64,000 nt of DNA from [Eubacterium] cellulosolvens LD2006. GTDB lineage: Bacteria > Bacillota > Clostridia > Lachnospirales > Lachnospiraceae. This document shows, piece after piece, positions 17,731-26,065 of this stretch; position 1 is the stretch's first letter, and every line of letters begins with the position of its first letter. The stretch covers positions 62,001-126,000 of the forward strand of contig NZ_JHXY01000006.1 of the NCBI RefSeq assembly GCF_000621585.1, read 5' to 3'. The position numbers and the translations under genes were made by a program. The notes under the pieces were generated by a model. The model had not been told where the DNA came from and searched no databases. It saw nothing but the letters and a program-made list of their open reading frames with translations.

Positions 17731-18909
17731 ATGGGATTATTATCAATTCAGGATAAACGACTGGCAGGAGTTACCCTCCTGCCGGACGATTTTATCGACT
17801 ACTATATGCCCCGCGCAAACGGGGAATTCGTAAAGATTTATCTGTATCTGCTGAGGTGTACACACTTAAGGGACGCCGATCCCTCGCTGTCCTCCCTGGC
17901 AGATGTTTTTTCCTGTACGGAAAAAGATATCGTGCGCGCCCTCCGGTACTGGGAAAAGGCCGGAATCCTCTCGCTGAAATTCCACGGACGGGAGCGGGAA
18001 CTGGAGCGCGTCGAACTTCTCCCGATCTCATCGAGTCTTCACGCGACTCAGCAGGATCCGGGCGAAGAGGTCGATCCCTACTCAGGGGAGAGCAGCACCT
18101 CCGGAACGGATGCCGGACATGCGCAGTCAAAAACAGCTTCCGGCCAGAGCGGATCTTCGGAAAAACCGGCCAAGCCGAAACCTTCCGTCATGCAGATTAC
18201 TTCCGGCCGGATGAAACAGCTCGGGCAGGATGAGGTTGTGAAGCAGATCCTCTTCGTCACTCAGGCCTACATCGGCCATCCTTTGAGCACGACGGACATG
18301 CGAAGAATCCTGTACTTCTACGACGAACTGCATTTTCCGGCGGATCTCATCGATTACCTGGTCGAGTACTGTGTCTCCCGAGGCGGCCGTTCCCTCGACT
18401 ACATCGAAAAAGTCGGTCTGGCCTGGAATGACGAAGGCCTTACGACCCTCGCCGCGGCACGGGAATACAACGCAGTGTCCAGAAACAATTACTACACCAT
18501 CTTCAAGGCCTTCGGCATCCGCAGCAGAAGCCCGATCCCGGATGAAATCGCGACCATGCAGCACTGGATGAACGAATACGGCTTTGATCTGAAACTGATC
18601 AGTGAGGCCGCGAGCCGAACCGTCAAACAGACGGGAAAGCCGAGTTTCCCCTACGCGGAACGGATTCTCTCCGACTGGCACAAAGCAGGCGTCCACACAC
18701 TGGACGACGTCGCGAAGCTTGACGCGGAGCATCAGAGCCGCAGAAACCAGGCGCCGGCAGGAAATGCCGGTCAGGCAGCATCCACCGGAAGCACAGGCGC
18801 AAAGCAGGGTGGAAACTCGACAAAGTTCAACGAGAACTTCCATCAGCGTGATTATGATTTCCGACAGCTCGAGCAGGAGCTTTTGCGCAACCAGCAGCGC
18901 CCGGAATAG
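17731..18909 (+). CDS. DnaD-domain replication-initiation protein
   Basis: The 392-residue protein has an N-terminal winged-helix-like region (about 1-100: FVKIYLYLLRC, DIVRALRYWEKAGILSL), a polar linker rich in Ser/Gly/Lys (about 105-155), then two DnaD/DnaB_2-type domains at about 165-240 and 250-325, each ending with the typical aromatic signature (SLDYIEKVGLAWNDEGL and SFPYAERILSDWHKAGV). The C-terminal tail is Gln/Asn-rich. Such proteins help remodel DNA and load the replicative helicase in Firmicutes. The helicase-loader-type ATPase directly downstream supports a primosomal role. The ribosome site is weak (AGAGAG). A 61-base spacer with a small GC-rich repeat remnant follows. Confidence 0.88.
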   Translation: MGLLSIQDKRLAGVTLLPDDFIDYYMPRANGEFVKIYLYLLRCTHLRDADPSLSSLADVFSCTEKDIVRALRYWEKAGILSLKFHGRERELERVELLPISSSLHATQQDPGEEVDPYSGESSTSGTDAGHAQSKTASGQSGSSEKPAKPKPSVMQITSGRMKQLGQDEVVKQILFVTQAYIGHPLSTTDMRRILYFYDELHFPADLIDYLVEYCVSRGGRSLDYIEKVGLAWNDEGLTTLAAAREYNAVSRNNYYTIFKAFGIRSRSPIPDEIATMQHWMNEYGFDLKLISEAASRTVKQTGKPSFPYAERILSDWHKAGVHTLDDVAKLDAEHQSRRNQAPAGNAGQAASTGSTGAKQGGNSTKFNENFHQRDYDFRQLEQELLRNQQRPE

Positions 18910-18970
18910 AACAACGTCCGCGTGTGCGCACCTGAGCGGAGCGCAGCAGTAATGAATCAAAGGAGAAGAT

Positions 18971-19975
18971 ATGTCGCTTACCAATTCCCAGTATGATTCC
19001 ATCATGAGAATATACAATCAGAGACAGGCACGGGCCCAGCGGGAGCTTGAAGAGCGCCGCAGCCGCGTGTACGCGGAAATTCCGCGTCTGTCCGGCATCG
19101 ACGCCGACATTGCTTCTGTCTCGGTTCAAAAAGCCAAAGCCCGTCTTACCGGTGAGTCAGGCGCGGATTTCGACGCAGACGCGGCGATCAACGATCTCGC
19201 GAAGGAACGGAAGTCTCTTTTGGCGGCAAACGGTTATCCGCCGGATTATCTGGAGCCCGTCTACAAATGTTCCCTGTGCCGCGACACCGGCTATGTGAAC
19301 AACGAAAAATGCTCCTGTTTCCGCCAGCTTGAGATAAATCTCCTCTATTCAAAATCAAATCTTAATGATATATTAGACAGGGAAAATTTCGAGCGTTTTT
19401 CTCTCGATTACTATTCCCCGAAGGTCATCAATCCCGTAAGCGGACTGTCCGAGCGGCAGGAAGCGGAAAATGCATGGAACGCTTGCCGCGCCTTCACCGC
19501 CGCTTTTCCGGTCAACATCCGCAAAAAGGACGGAAAAAACCTCTGTCTCTACGGAGACGTCGGAACCGGAAAGACCTTCCTCACACACTGCATTGCCCGG
19601 GAACTGATCCCGGCCGGCTTCAGTGTGTTGTACACAACTGCTTATGATCTGTTCGAACTCCTCGGCAGATCCAAGTTCAAAGGCACCGAAGAAGCACAGG
19701 AAGCCGGCGCGTCCGTTTTTTCCTGTGACCTCCTAATCATCGATGATCTCGGAACGGAAATGCTCAACAACTTTGTCACCTCCGAACTTTTCCTGGTGAT
19801 AAACGAGCGGGCATTGAGCGGAAAATCCACTGTGATCTCCACGAACCTGTCTCTGGAAAAATGCCGCGACGCCTTTTCGGAGCGGACCTTCTCGAGGATC
19901 ATGGGATCGTACCAATTGATACACTTATCTGGAAAGGACATTCGTATCCAGAAGAAACTTTCAGGAGGAAACTGA
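18971..19975 (+). CDS. DnaC/DnaI-type AAA+ helicase loader
   Basis: This 334-residue AAA+ ATPase has an N-terminal coiled region (about 1-95), a zinc-binding cluster (CSLCRDTGYVNNEKCSC near 98-114), then Walker A GDVGTGKT, Walker B LLIIDDLGTE, the sensor-1 segment STNLS, and the arginine-finger region SERTFSRIMG. The layout matches DnaC/DnaI proteins that load the DnaB-type hexameric helicase. The pairing with the upstream DnaD-domain gene fits a primosome module. A good AGGAGA site precedes the ATG at 18971. Its 3' end supplies the ribosome site for prs. Confidence 0.93.
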   Translation: MSLTNSQYDSIMRIYNQRQARAQRELEERRSRVYAEIPRLSGIDADIASVSVQKAKARLTGESGADFDADAAINDLAKERKSLLAANGYPPDYLEPVYKCSLCRDTGYVNNEKCSCFRQLEINLLYSKSNLNDILDRENFERFSLDYYSPKVINPVSGLSERQEAENAWNACRAFTAAFPVNIRKKDGKNLCLYGDVGTGKTFLTHCIARELIPAGFSVLYTTAYDLFELLGRSKFKGTEEAQEAGASVFSCDLLIIDDLGTEMLNNFVTSELFLVINERALSGKSTVISTNLSLEKCRDAFSERTFSRIMGSYQLIHLSGKDIRIQKKLSGGN

Positions 19976-19978
19976 GAA

Positions 19979-21166
19979 ATGTCAAACGAGAAACTTACCT
20001 ACTACAATGCAGCGCCTGTCGGTCGTCTCGGCATCATTCCGCTGAAGAGCTGTGCTACTCTCGGAAAAAAAGTCGACGACTATCTCGTAGAGTGGAGAAA
20101 GGATCGACACTCCGACGAAAGAGAGGCGACTGCTGTCGAGGGATATGAGCGTGACACCTACATCATCCCCTCCGATGTGCCGAGATTCGGCTCCGGAGAA
20201 GCAAAGGGTGTTGTAAACGAGTCCGTCCGCGGCGACGACCTCTATCTCATGGTCGACGTCTGCAACTATTCTCAGACATACAGACTCTGCGGATACGAAA
20301 ACCACTACTCACCGGATGACCACTACTCCGACCTGAAGCGCGTGATCGCCGCCGTCGGCGGAAAAGCCCGCAGAATCAACGTCATCATGCCGTTCCTCTA
20401 TGAGAGCCGCCAGCACAAGAGAACCGGAAGAGAATCTCTCGACTGCGCGCTCGCTCTTCAGGAGCTCGTGAGCATGGGCGTCGACAACATCATCACTTTC
20501 GACGCACACGACCCGCGTGTACAGAACGCGATCCCGCTTCACGGCTTCGAGACCATCGGTGCATCCTACCAGTTCATCAAAAACATTCTCCGTCACGCCG
20601 AGCCGGACATGAAGATCGATTCCGATCACCTCATGTGCATCAGCCCGGATGAGGGAGCCATGGGAAGAGCGATCTATATCGCCAACAACCTCGGTGTGGA
20701 CATGGGTATGTTCTACAAGAGAAGAGATTACTCCACGATTGTAAACGGCCGCAACCCGATCGTCGCTCATGAGTTCCTCGGCGCGGACGTAAAGGGCAAA
20801 GACATGATCATCGTCGATGACATGATTGCCTCCGGCGAGAGTATGATCGAGACCGCCCGTCTCCTCAAGGAAAAGGGAGCAAAGAACATCTACATCTGCT
20901 GTACCTTCGGTCTGTTCACCTCCGGCATGGAACCCTTCGACGAGGCATACAGAAAGGGCTGGTTCACAAAGCTTGTCACCACAAACCTTGTTTACCAGAA
21001 ACCGGAGCTTCTGCTCAAACCGTACTACATCAGCTGCGATATGAGCAAGTACATCGCGCTCATCATCGACACACTGAATCACGACTCTTCGATCAGCAGC
21101 CTCCTCGATCCGGCCGACCGCATCCAGCGCGTCATCCGCAAGTTCGAGAACCACGAGAAGATCTGA
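19979..21166 (+). CDS. prs: Ribose-phosphate pyrophosphokinase, long form
   Basis: The 395-residue enzyme makes PRPP from ribose-5-phosphate and ATP for nucleotide, histidine and tryptophan synthesis. Identification rests on MPFLYESRQHKRTGRES (about 137-153), the flexible ATP/metal motif FDAHDP at 174-179, and the PRPP-binding loop IIVDDMIASGES at 277-288. It is about 75 residues longer than classical Prs (about 315): an N-terminal extension of roughly 50 residues and inserts near 100-115 and 315-345. FDAHDP also differs from the usual FDLHAxQ. It is a divergent clostridial type. The start lies 3 bases after the dnaC-like stop, with AGGAGGAAAC inside that gene. Confidence 0.9.
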   Translation: MSNEKLTYYNAAPVGRLGIIPLKSCATLGKKVDDYLVEWRKDRHSDEREATAVEGYERDTYIIPSDVPRFGSGEAKGVVNESVRGDDLYLMVDVCNYSQTYRLCGYENHYSPDDHYSDLKRVIAAVGGKARRINVIMPFLYESRQHKRTGRESLDCALALQELVSMGVDNIITFDAHDPRVQNAIPLHGFETIGASYQFIKNILRHAEPDMKIDSDHLMCISPDEGAMGRAIYIANNLGVDMGMFYKRRDYSTIVNGRNPIVAHEFLGADVKGKDMIIVDDMIASGESMIETARLLKEKGAKNIYICCTFGLFTSGMEPFDEAYRKGWFTKLVTTNLVYQKPELLLKPYYISCDMSKYIALIIDTLNHDSSISSLLDPADRIQRVIRKFENHEKI

Positions 21167-21174
21167 TCAGAACT

Positions 21175-21338
21175 CCGGACGATATCCCAAAGATATGGGC
21201 AGGAGTATTATCATGCAAAGCGAGTACATTGGCAGCCGAGGACAGAAGCGCGAACATGTCTGATAATAGGCGGCGGAGCGCTGACGACGAGGCAACAGTA
21301 CTCGCGTGTATGATGATGCCCCTGCCCATGTCGTCCGG
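21175..21338 (+). repeat. Large structured intergenic repeat (L family), short copy at prs/bipA
   Basis: Arms CCGGACGA/TCGTCCGG and ATGGGCAGG (21195-21203)/CCTGCCCAT (21321-21329) enclose GCGAGTACATTGGCAGC pairing with GGCAACAGTACTCGC. The conserved blocks lie at 21238-21253 and 21265-21292. Compared with the copy at 25837-26029 it is nearly identical on both sides but lacks about 55 bases: one inner-stem strand and the apical hairpin. Confidence 0.85.
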
Positions 21339-21369
21339 TATAGAAATAACTCTAAACAGTATCCATAGA

Positions 21370-21417
21370 AGAAGGGACTGTCACACAGATTCGTTCGTGC
21401 GACAGCCCCTTCTTTTT
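21370..21417. terminator. Bidirectional terminator between prs and bipA
   Basis: AGAAGGG-CTGTC-CAC pairs with GTG-GACAG-CCCTTCT around a TTCG-containing loop, with T or A runs on both sides. It serves convergent prs and bipA. Confidence 0.8.
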
Positions 21418-21440
21418 CGTTTTCTATTCTTTTGACAATC

Positions 21441-23279
21441 TTACTTTGATTTCTTGGAGAGATCGGATCTCTTTCTGAGTCTGGAATCCAGAATTCTCTT
21501 ACGGATTCGCAGGCTCTCCGGCGTAACCTCGAGAAGCTCGTCGGCGTCGATGTACTCGATGGCCTGCTCCAGGGAGAGACGGATCGGCGGCGTGAGAGTC
21601 AGAGCCTCATCGGAGGATGAGGTACGTGTGTTGGTCAGATGTTTTGTCTTGCAGACATTGAGCTCGATGTCCTCCGGCTTTGCGGAGGTACCGATGATCA
21701 TACCCGCATAAACCTTCTCGCCGGCACCGATGAACAGCGATCCTCTCTGCTGCGCGGAGAAGAGACCGTAGGCAACGGATGTACCGGTCTCAAAGGCGAT
21801 CAGGGATCCGGTCTTGCGGAAGGTGATATCTCCCTTGTACGGAGCATAGTCGTCGAAGATGGTGTTGAGGATACCTGTTCCCTTGGTCATCGTCATGAAG
21901 CTTCCTCTGAAACCGATCAGTCCCCTGGACGGGATCGTGAACTCAAGACGGGTGACACCGGCGTTTCCGGCGCTCATTCCCTGCAGCTCACCTTTTCGCT
22001 CGGAAAGTGCCTGAATAACCGATCCGGAGTACTCGTCCGGCACGTCGATGTAGGCAAGCTCCATCGGCTCGAGTTTTCTGCCGCGCTCGTCTTCCTTGTA
22101 GATTACCTCTGCCTTGCTGACCGCAAACTCAAAGCCCTCACGGCGCATCGTCTCGATCAGAACGGACAGATGAAGTTCTCCCCTGCCGGACACCTTAAAG
22201 CAGTCTGCGGAATCTGTCTCCTCCACACGAAGGCTGACATCTGTGTTCAGCTCGCGGAAGAGACGCTCGCGAATATGGCGGGAGGTGACATATTCACCCT
22301 CGGTTCCTGCCAGCGGAGAATCATTTACCATGAAATTCATGGAGATTGTCGGATCCTCGATCTTCTGGAACGGGATCGGCTGCGGATCTTCCAGATCACA
22401 GATTGTATCTCCGATGTGAATATCCGGAATACCGGAAATGGCAACGAGCTCACCGATGGATGCGGAGCTTACTTCCGTCTTCTTCAGACCGTCGTAGACA
22501 TACATCTTGGAGATCTTCACTTTCTGTTTTTTCTCCGGATCATGATGGTTCATGAGCAGCACTTCCTGATTCAGTTTCAGGCTTCCGTTGTCGATCTTAC
22601 CGATACCGATTCTTCCGACATACTCATTGTAGTCGATGGTACTGATCAGCATCTGTGTGCCTGCCTCCGGATCGCCCTGCGGCGCCGGAATATATTTCAG
22701 AATCGCGTCAAAGAGCGGGGTCATATCCTTCTGCTCATCCTCGAGCTCCCAGGTACACCAGCCGTCTCTCGCGGAGGCGTACAGGAACGGAGCATCCAGC
22801 TGGTCGTCGTTGGCACCGAGATCCATCAGTAGCTCGAGAACCTCATCCACAACCTCCTCCGGGCGGGCGTTCGGACGGTCAACTTTGTTGATACATACAA
22901 CGACCTTCAGATTCAGCGCGAGCGCCTTCTGAAGAACGAAGCGCGTCTGTGGCATCGGTCCTTCGAACGCGTCAACCAGAAGAATAACACCGTTTACCAT
23001 CTTCAGTACACGCTCAACCTCGCCGCCGAAATCCGCGTGCCCGGGTGTGTCAATGATGTTGATCTTTGTGCCCTGGTAGTCCACCGCTGTGTTCTTGGAG
23101 AGAATTGTGATACCACGCTCCTTCTCAATATCACCGGAATCCATAACGCGCTCCTGAACCGCCTGGTTGTCACGGAAAATACCGCTCTGCTTCAGAAGCT
23201 TATCTACCAGCGTTGTCTTGCCGTGATCGACATGGGCAATGATAGCAACGTTTCTGATCTCATCTCTGGTAATGTTCAT
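21441..23279 (-). CDS. typA: Ribosome-associated GTPase TypA/BipA
   Basis: The 612-residue translational GTPase has G1 [10 protein letters not shown] near residue 15, the switch-I region [13 protein letters not shown]3 DTPGHADF, G4 NKVD, an EF-Tu-like domain II, an EF-G-like domain V, and the BipA-specific C-terminal domain with a basic tail ([20 protein letters not shown]). BipA binds the ribosome and supports 50S assembly and translation under stress or cold. It is convergent with prs and is transcribed alone from a promoter near 23360. Confidence 0.97.
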   Translation of the reverse strand: MNITRDEIRNVAIIAHVDHGKTTLVDKLLKQSGIFRDNQAVQERVMDSGDIEKERGITILSKNTAVDYQGTKINIIDTPGHADFGGEVERVLKMVNGVILLVDAFEGPMPQTRFVLQKALALNLKVVVCINKVDRPNARPEEVVDEVLELLMDLGANDDQLDAPFLYASARDGWCTWELEDEQKDMTPLFDAILKYIPAPQGDPEAGTQMLISTIDYNEYVGRIGIGKIDNGSLKLNQEVLLMNHHDPEKKQKVKISKMYVYDGLKKTEVSSASIGELVAISGIPDIHIGDTICDLEDPQPIPFQKIEDPTISMNFMVNDSPLAGTEGEYVTSRHIRERLFRELNTDVSLRVEETDSADCFKVSGRGELHLSVLIETMRREGFEFAVSKAEVIYKEDERGRKLEPMELAYIDVPDEYSGSVIQALSERKGELQGMSAGNAGVTRLEFTIPSRGLIGFRGSFMTMTKGTGILNTIFDDYAPYKGDITFRKTGSLIAFETGTSVAYGLFSAQQRGSLFIGAGEKVYAGMIIGTSAKPEDIELNVCKTKHLTNTRTSSSDEALTLTPPIRLSLEQAIEYIDADELLEVTPESLRIRKRILDSRLRKRSDLSKKSK

Positions 23280-23359
23280 TCTTACGACCTCACTTCATAT
23301 TTCCAAAATCTGTAAATCTATAAAAAAGAAAAACTGTTTCCTTCATCTGCAACTAACCG

Positions 23360-23368
23360 ATTATATCA
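23360..23368 (-). promoter_or_regulatory. Extended -10 promoter of typA
   Basis: The minus strand reads TGATATAAT about 80 bases before the typA start; there is no clear -35. Confidence 0.5.
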
Positions 23369-23430
23369 CAAATGCATTTCCTTGTGTATCCGCAGATTCC
23401 ACATTTACAAAGGTTTCACAGGCTTTTTTC

Positions 23431-23459
23431 TTGACATTATACCCTATCCACGCTATAAT
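23431..23459 (+). promoter_or_regulatory. Consensus promoter of the riboswitch-dapA-dapB unit
   Basis: TTGACA, 17 bases, TATAAT, a perfect sigma-A consensus immediately upstream of the lysine riboswitch. Confidence 0.9.
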
Positions 23460-23474
23460 TTTCTGTAAAAATGA

Positions 23475-23640
23475 GAGATAGAGGTCGCGTATCACATCAG
23501 TATCCGGTTGGATGTGCCAGTCACAGTTGAATGCCGGCGAAAGGGTGAGACGCCGAAGGAAACCGGGTGCTGGAGTCGGTTTTCTGGGCATGAAATGAAC
23601 AATTTCATGACTGTCATCACACGATGGAGCGCTATCCGAA
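23475..23640 (+). promoter_or_regulatory. Lysine riboswitch (L box)
   Basis: The hallmark segments appear in order: AGATAGAGGTCGCG, ATCAGTATCCGG, GGCGAAAGGGTGAGACGCCG, then GACTGTCATCACACGATGGA and GCGCTATC, which closes P1 with GATAG. This is the lysine-sensing L-box aptamer. Between aptamer and terminator lies a further long hairpin (ACACACAGCAAA at about 23650 with TTTGCTGTGTGT at about 23726), which may be the alternative pairing partner. High lysine should stop transcription before dapA. Confidence 0.93.
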
Positions 23641-23748
23641 GATCAATGATACACACAGCAAAGAGATCATCTTCAGAGATCCTTCCGGAGATCATCCCGG
23701 AGAAATCCGTCTCTTCTGTGACCTTTTTGCTGTGTGTACCACGACTTG

Positions 23749-23781
23749 AAGGCTCCGGGAATCTGGCAGCCTTTTCTTTTT
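23749..23781 (+). terminator. Riboswitch-controlled terminator
   Basis: AAGGCTCCGG and CTGGCAGCCTT form a hairpin with a GAAT loop, followed by TTTTCTTTTT. It lies 70 bases before dapA and is the off-state of the lysine riboswitch. Confidence 0.85.
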
Positions 23782-23852
23782 GTCTGTCCGGATGCACGAG
23801 GGTATTCTCTCAATGCAATTCATTTTCATTATTTTTTTGGAGGTTTTTTACT

Positions 23853-24743
23853 ATGTCGATTTTTAAAGGCGCAGCTGTAGCGATCATCACACCGATGAAC
23901 GAGGATGAAACCATTAACTACGAGAAACTCGATGAACTCATTGAGTGGCAGATTGCCGAGGGAACAGACGCAATCGTGATCTGCGGAACAACCGGCGAGT
24001 CCGCAACCTTAAGCGAAGAGGAGCACATGGCCGCTGTGAAGCACTGTGTCGAGACAGTCAACCACCGCGTTCCTGTCATCGCAGGAACCGGCTCCAACAG
24101 CACGGCGACAGCCATCGCCCTCTCCAGGGAAGCTGAGAAATACGGTGCGGACGCCCTGCTCGTCGTTACTCCTTACTATAACAAAGCCACCCAGGAGGGT
24201 CTGATCCGTCACTACACCATGATCGCCGAGGCAGTCAGCACGCCGATCATCATGTACAACGTTCCGTCCCGTACCGGCTGCAACATCACACCTGAGACAG
24301 CCGCATACCTCTGCAAGAACGTGAAAAACATTGTCGGAATCAAAGAGGCCTCCGGAAATATCTCCCAGGTCGCTGAGCTGAAGAAACTCTGCGGCGACGA
24401 CATCGAGCTCTACTCCGGAAACGACGACCAGATCGTTCCGATCATGTCTCTTGGCGGACTCGGCGTTATCTCCGTACTCTCCGATGTGGCACCGAAATAC
24501 ACCCACGAACTCTGCCACAAGATGCTCGACGGAGATGTAAAGGGAGCCTGCGAGATGCAGCTCGGCGCGCTCGACCTCATCAACGCTCTCTTCTGTGAAG
24601 TAAATCCGATCCCGGTAAAAACAGCCGCTAACCTGATGGGCATGAATGTCGGACCGCTCCGCGGACCGCTCTTCGGAATGTCCGATGCCGGAAAGGAAAA
24701 ACTCCGCAAAGCGCTCATCAGCTTCGGCATTACCGTAAAATAA
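23853..24743 (+). CDS. dapA: 4-hydroxy-tetrahydrodipicolinate synthase
   Basis: The start is the ATG at 23853 behind TTGGAGG, giving a standard 296 residues; an open frame continues upstream through the riboswitch but is not translated protein. DapA condenses pyruvate with aspartate semialdehyde, the first committed step of the diaminopimelate/lysine pathway. Key residues are visible: Lys164 in VGIKEASG (Schiff base), Tyr135 in MYNVPSRTG, and the GTTGE loop near 45-49. Control by the lysine riboswitch fits. dapB follows 43 bases downstream. Confidence 0.97.
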   Translation: MSIFKGAAVAIITPMNEDETINYEKLDELIEWQIAEGTDAIVICGTTGESATLSEEEHMAAVKHCVETVNHRVPVIAGTGSNSTATAIALSREAEKYGADALLVVTPYYNKATQEGLIRHYTMIAEAVSTPIIMYNVPSRTGCNITPETAAYLCKNVKNIVGIKEASGNISQVAELKKLCGDDIELYSGNDDQIVPIMSLGGLGVISVLSDVAPKYTHELCHKMLDGDVKGACEMQLGALDLINALFCEVNPIPVKTAANLMGMNVGPLRGPLFGMSDAGKEKLRKALISFGITVK

Positions 24744-24786
24744 AGCAGATTCCGATAAGAACACACCACAGAAAGGAAGTACCTTC

Positions 24787-25545
24787 ATGGTCAGAATATT
24801 ACTCAGCGGCTGCAACGGTCATATGGGACATGTTCTCACAGAACTGATCGACGCAGACCCGATGACAGAAGTTGTCGCCGGCATTGATGTCGCCCCGGCT
24901 TCCGCAACCCGCAACTACCCGGTCTTCTCCTCCGCGTCCGAGTGTGATGTCGAAGCGGATGCCTGCATCGACTTCTCCCATTTCAGCGCGGTCGACGCCC
25001 TGCTCGACTACTGCGCGGAGAAGAATCTTCCGCTTGTTCTCTGCACAACGGCACTGACCGACGCCACACTGGCCAAGGTAGACGAGAGCAGCAAAAAAGT
25101 CGCCGTTCTCCGCTCCGCAAATATGTCGGTCGGCATCAACCTTCTCATGAAGATTATCAAAGAGGCCGCCGCTCTGCTCGCGCCGAAAGGATATGACATG
25201 GAGATCGTCGAGGCGCACCACAACCGCAAGATCGACGCTCCGAGCGGAACCGCCCTCGCCCTCGGCGAGAGCCTCAACGAAGGCGTGAACAACGAGTATC
25301 ACTTCGTCTTCGACCGCAGCCAGAGACACGAGAAGAGGGATCCGAAGGAAATAGGCATCTCCGCTGTCCGCGGAGGCTCGATCGTCGGCGATCATCAGGT
25401 CATGTTCTGCGGCCCCGACGAGGTCATCGAGTTCCGCCACACAGCCTACTCCCGCTCAATCTTTGCCAAGGGAGCCATCGAGGCTGCCAAGTATCTCGCC
25501 GGAAAACCGGCCGGCATGTACGACATGTCCGACGTGATCGGCTGA
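24787..25545 (+). CDS. dapB: 4-hydroxy-tetrahydrodipicolinate reductase
   Basis: The 252-residue DapB reduces the DapA product to tetrahydrodipicolinate with NAD(P)H. The nucleotide-binding GCNGHMG is at 8-14, and the catalytic segment EAHHNRKIDAPSGTA at 142-156 holds the general-acid histidine and lysine. The ribosome site is AAAGGAAG. It is the second gene of the lysine-riboswitch operon. Product is used for meso-diaminopimelate (cell wall) and lysine. No further pathway genes follow; the next 600 bases hold repeats. Confidence 0.97.
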   Translation: MVRILLSGCNGHMGHVLTELIDADPMTEVVAGIDVAPASATRNYPVFSSASECDVEADACIDFSHFSAVDALLDYCAEKNLPLVLCTTALTDATLAKVDESSKKVAVLRSANMSVGINLLMKIIKEAAALLAPKGYDMEIVEAHHNRKIDAPSGTALALGESLNEGVNNEYHFVFDRSQRHEKRDPKEIGISAVRGGSIVGDHQVMFCGPDEVIEFRHTAYSRSIFAKGAIEAAKYLAGKPAGMYDMSDVIG

Positions 25546-25663
25546 AAGGCGTATTCACAGAATTTCATATACCTAAAGCTCCGTTCGCATGCACTGCGGA
25601 CGGAGCTTTATTATGAAACAAACACCGCAATCCCAATGATATGAAATGCCCGAGTGTACGGAA

Positions 25664-25793
25664 CAAAGTCCACAAGCAGACTTCAGCTCTCTCATTCCCT
25701 TAATCTTGAGATGAGCGAAGTCGGACTTTGGCGCGCGAGCAGAATCGCGTAAGCGATCTGACAATCTGCGAGCTGCGCATCCCGCGGAGCGTA
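25664..25793 (+). repeat. Intergenic repeat module S, copy 2
   Basis: It contains AAAGTCCACAAGCAGACTTC, then CGAGCAGAATCGCGTAAGCG, ATCTGCGAGCTGCGCAT and GCGGAGCG, and is immediately followed by the 34-bp palindrome at 25795-25828. CAGAATCGC and GCGATCTG pair as a hairpin. It matches 3984-4092 and 58914-58980. Confidence 0.65.
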
Positions 25794-25794
25794 G

Positions 25795-25828
25795 TGTTAT
25801 GGAAATTCCGAAGGAATTTTCTATAACA
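25795..25828. repeat. Small palindrome P, copy between dapB and rpoC
   Basis: TGTTATGGAAATTCC, 3 bases, GGAATTTTCTATAACA. Same palindrome as at 37380, 43767 and 58982. It is preceded by GGAGCG, as other copies are. Confidence 0.85.
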
Positions 25829-25836
25829 GAACAAAC

Positions 25837-26029
25837 ATGGGCAGGGGAAACATCATACACGCGAGTACTGTTGCCTCGTCGTCAGCGCTCCGCCGCCTAT
25901 CATCAGACATGTTCCGCAACTCGGGCACTTAAAGTGCCCTCAAACAGTGCTCCACATGTCTGATCTATGCTCGCGCTTCTGTCCTCAGCTGCCAATGTAC
26001 TCGCTTAGCATGATGCTCCCCCTGCCCAT
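25837..26029 (-). repeat. Large structured intergenic repeat (L family), full-length copy at dapB/rpoC
   Basis: A 193-bp imperfect palindrome: ATGGGCAGG/CCTGCCCAT ends, outer stem through GCGAGTAC/GTACTCGC, asymmetric conserved blocks at 25875-25900 and 25965-25986, inner stem CAGACATGT (25904-25912)/ACATGTCTG (25954-25962), and apical hairpin GGGCACTT/AAGTGCCC. TTCCGCAAC and GCTCCA flank the apical part. This is the most complete copy. Relative to the copy at 21175-21338 its core is reversed, while the right flank TCGTCCGGTAT is the same. Confidence 0.85.
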
Positions 26030-26065
26030 TTCGTCCGGTATCGAAAGACCAAACAAAAAGAATAG

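Noticed and set aside
23508-23852. N-terminal extension of DapA through the riboswitch
   Set aside because: The open frame reads back into the aptamer and terminator; the ATG at 23853 has a GGAGG site and gives the standard DapA length.
25837-26029. L-family elements as an IscB/TnpB-associated guide RNA (HEARO-like) or group II intron
   Set aside because: Long near-palindromic arms, absence of any nearby endonuclease or reverse-transcriptase gene, and no recognisable domain V hairpin argue against both, though a covariance search is needed to be sure.
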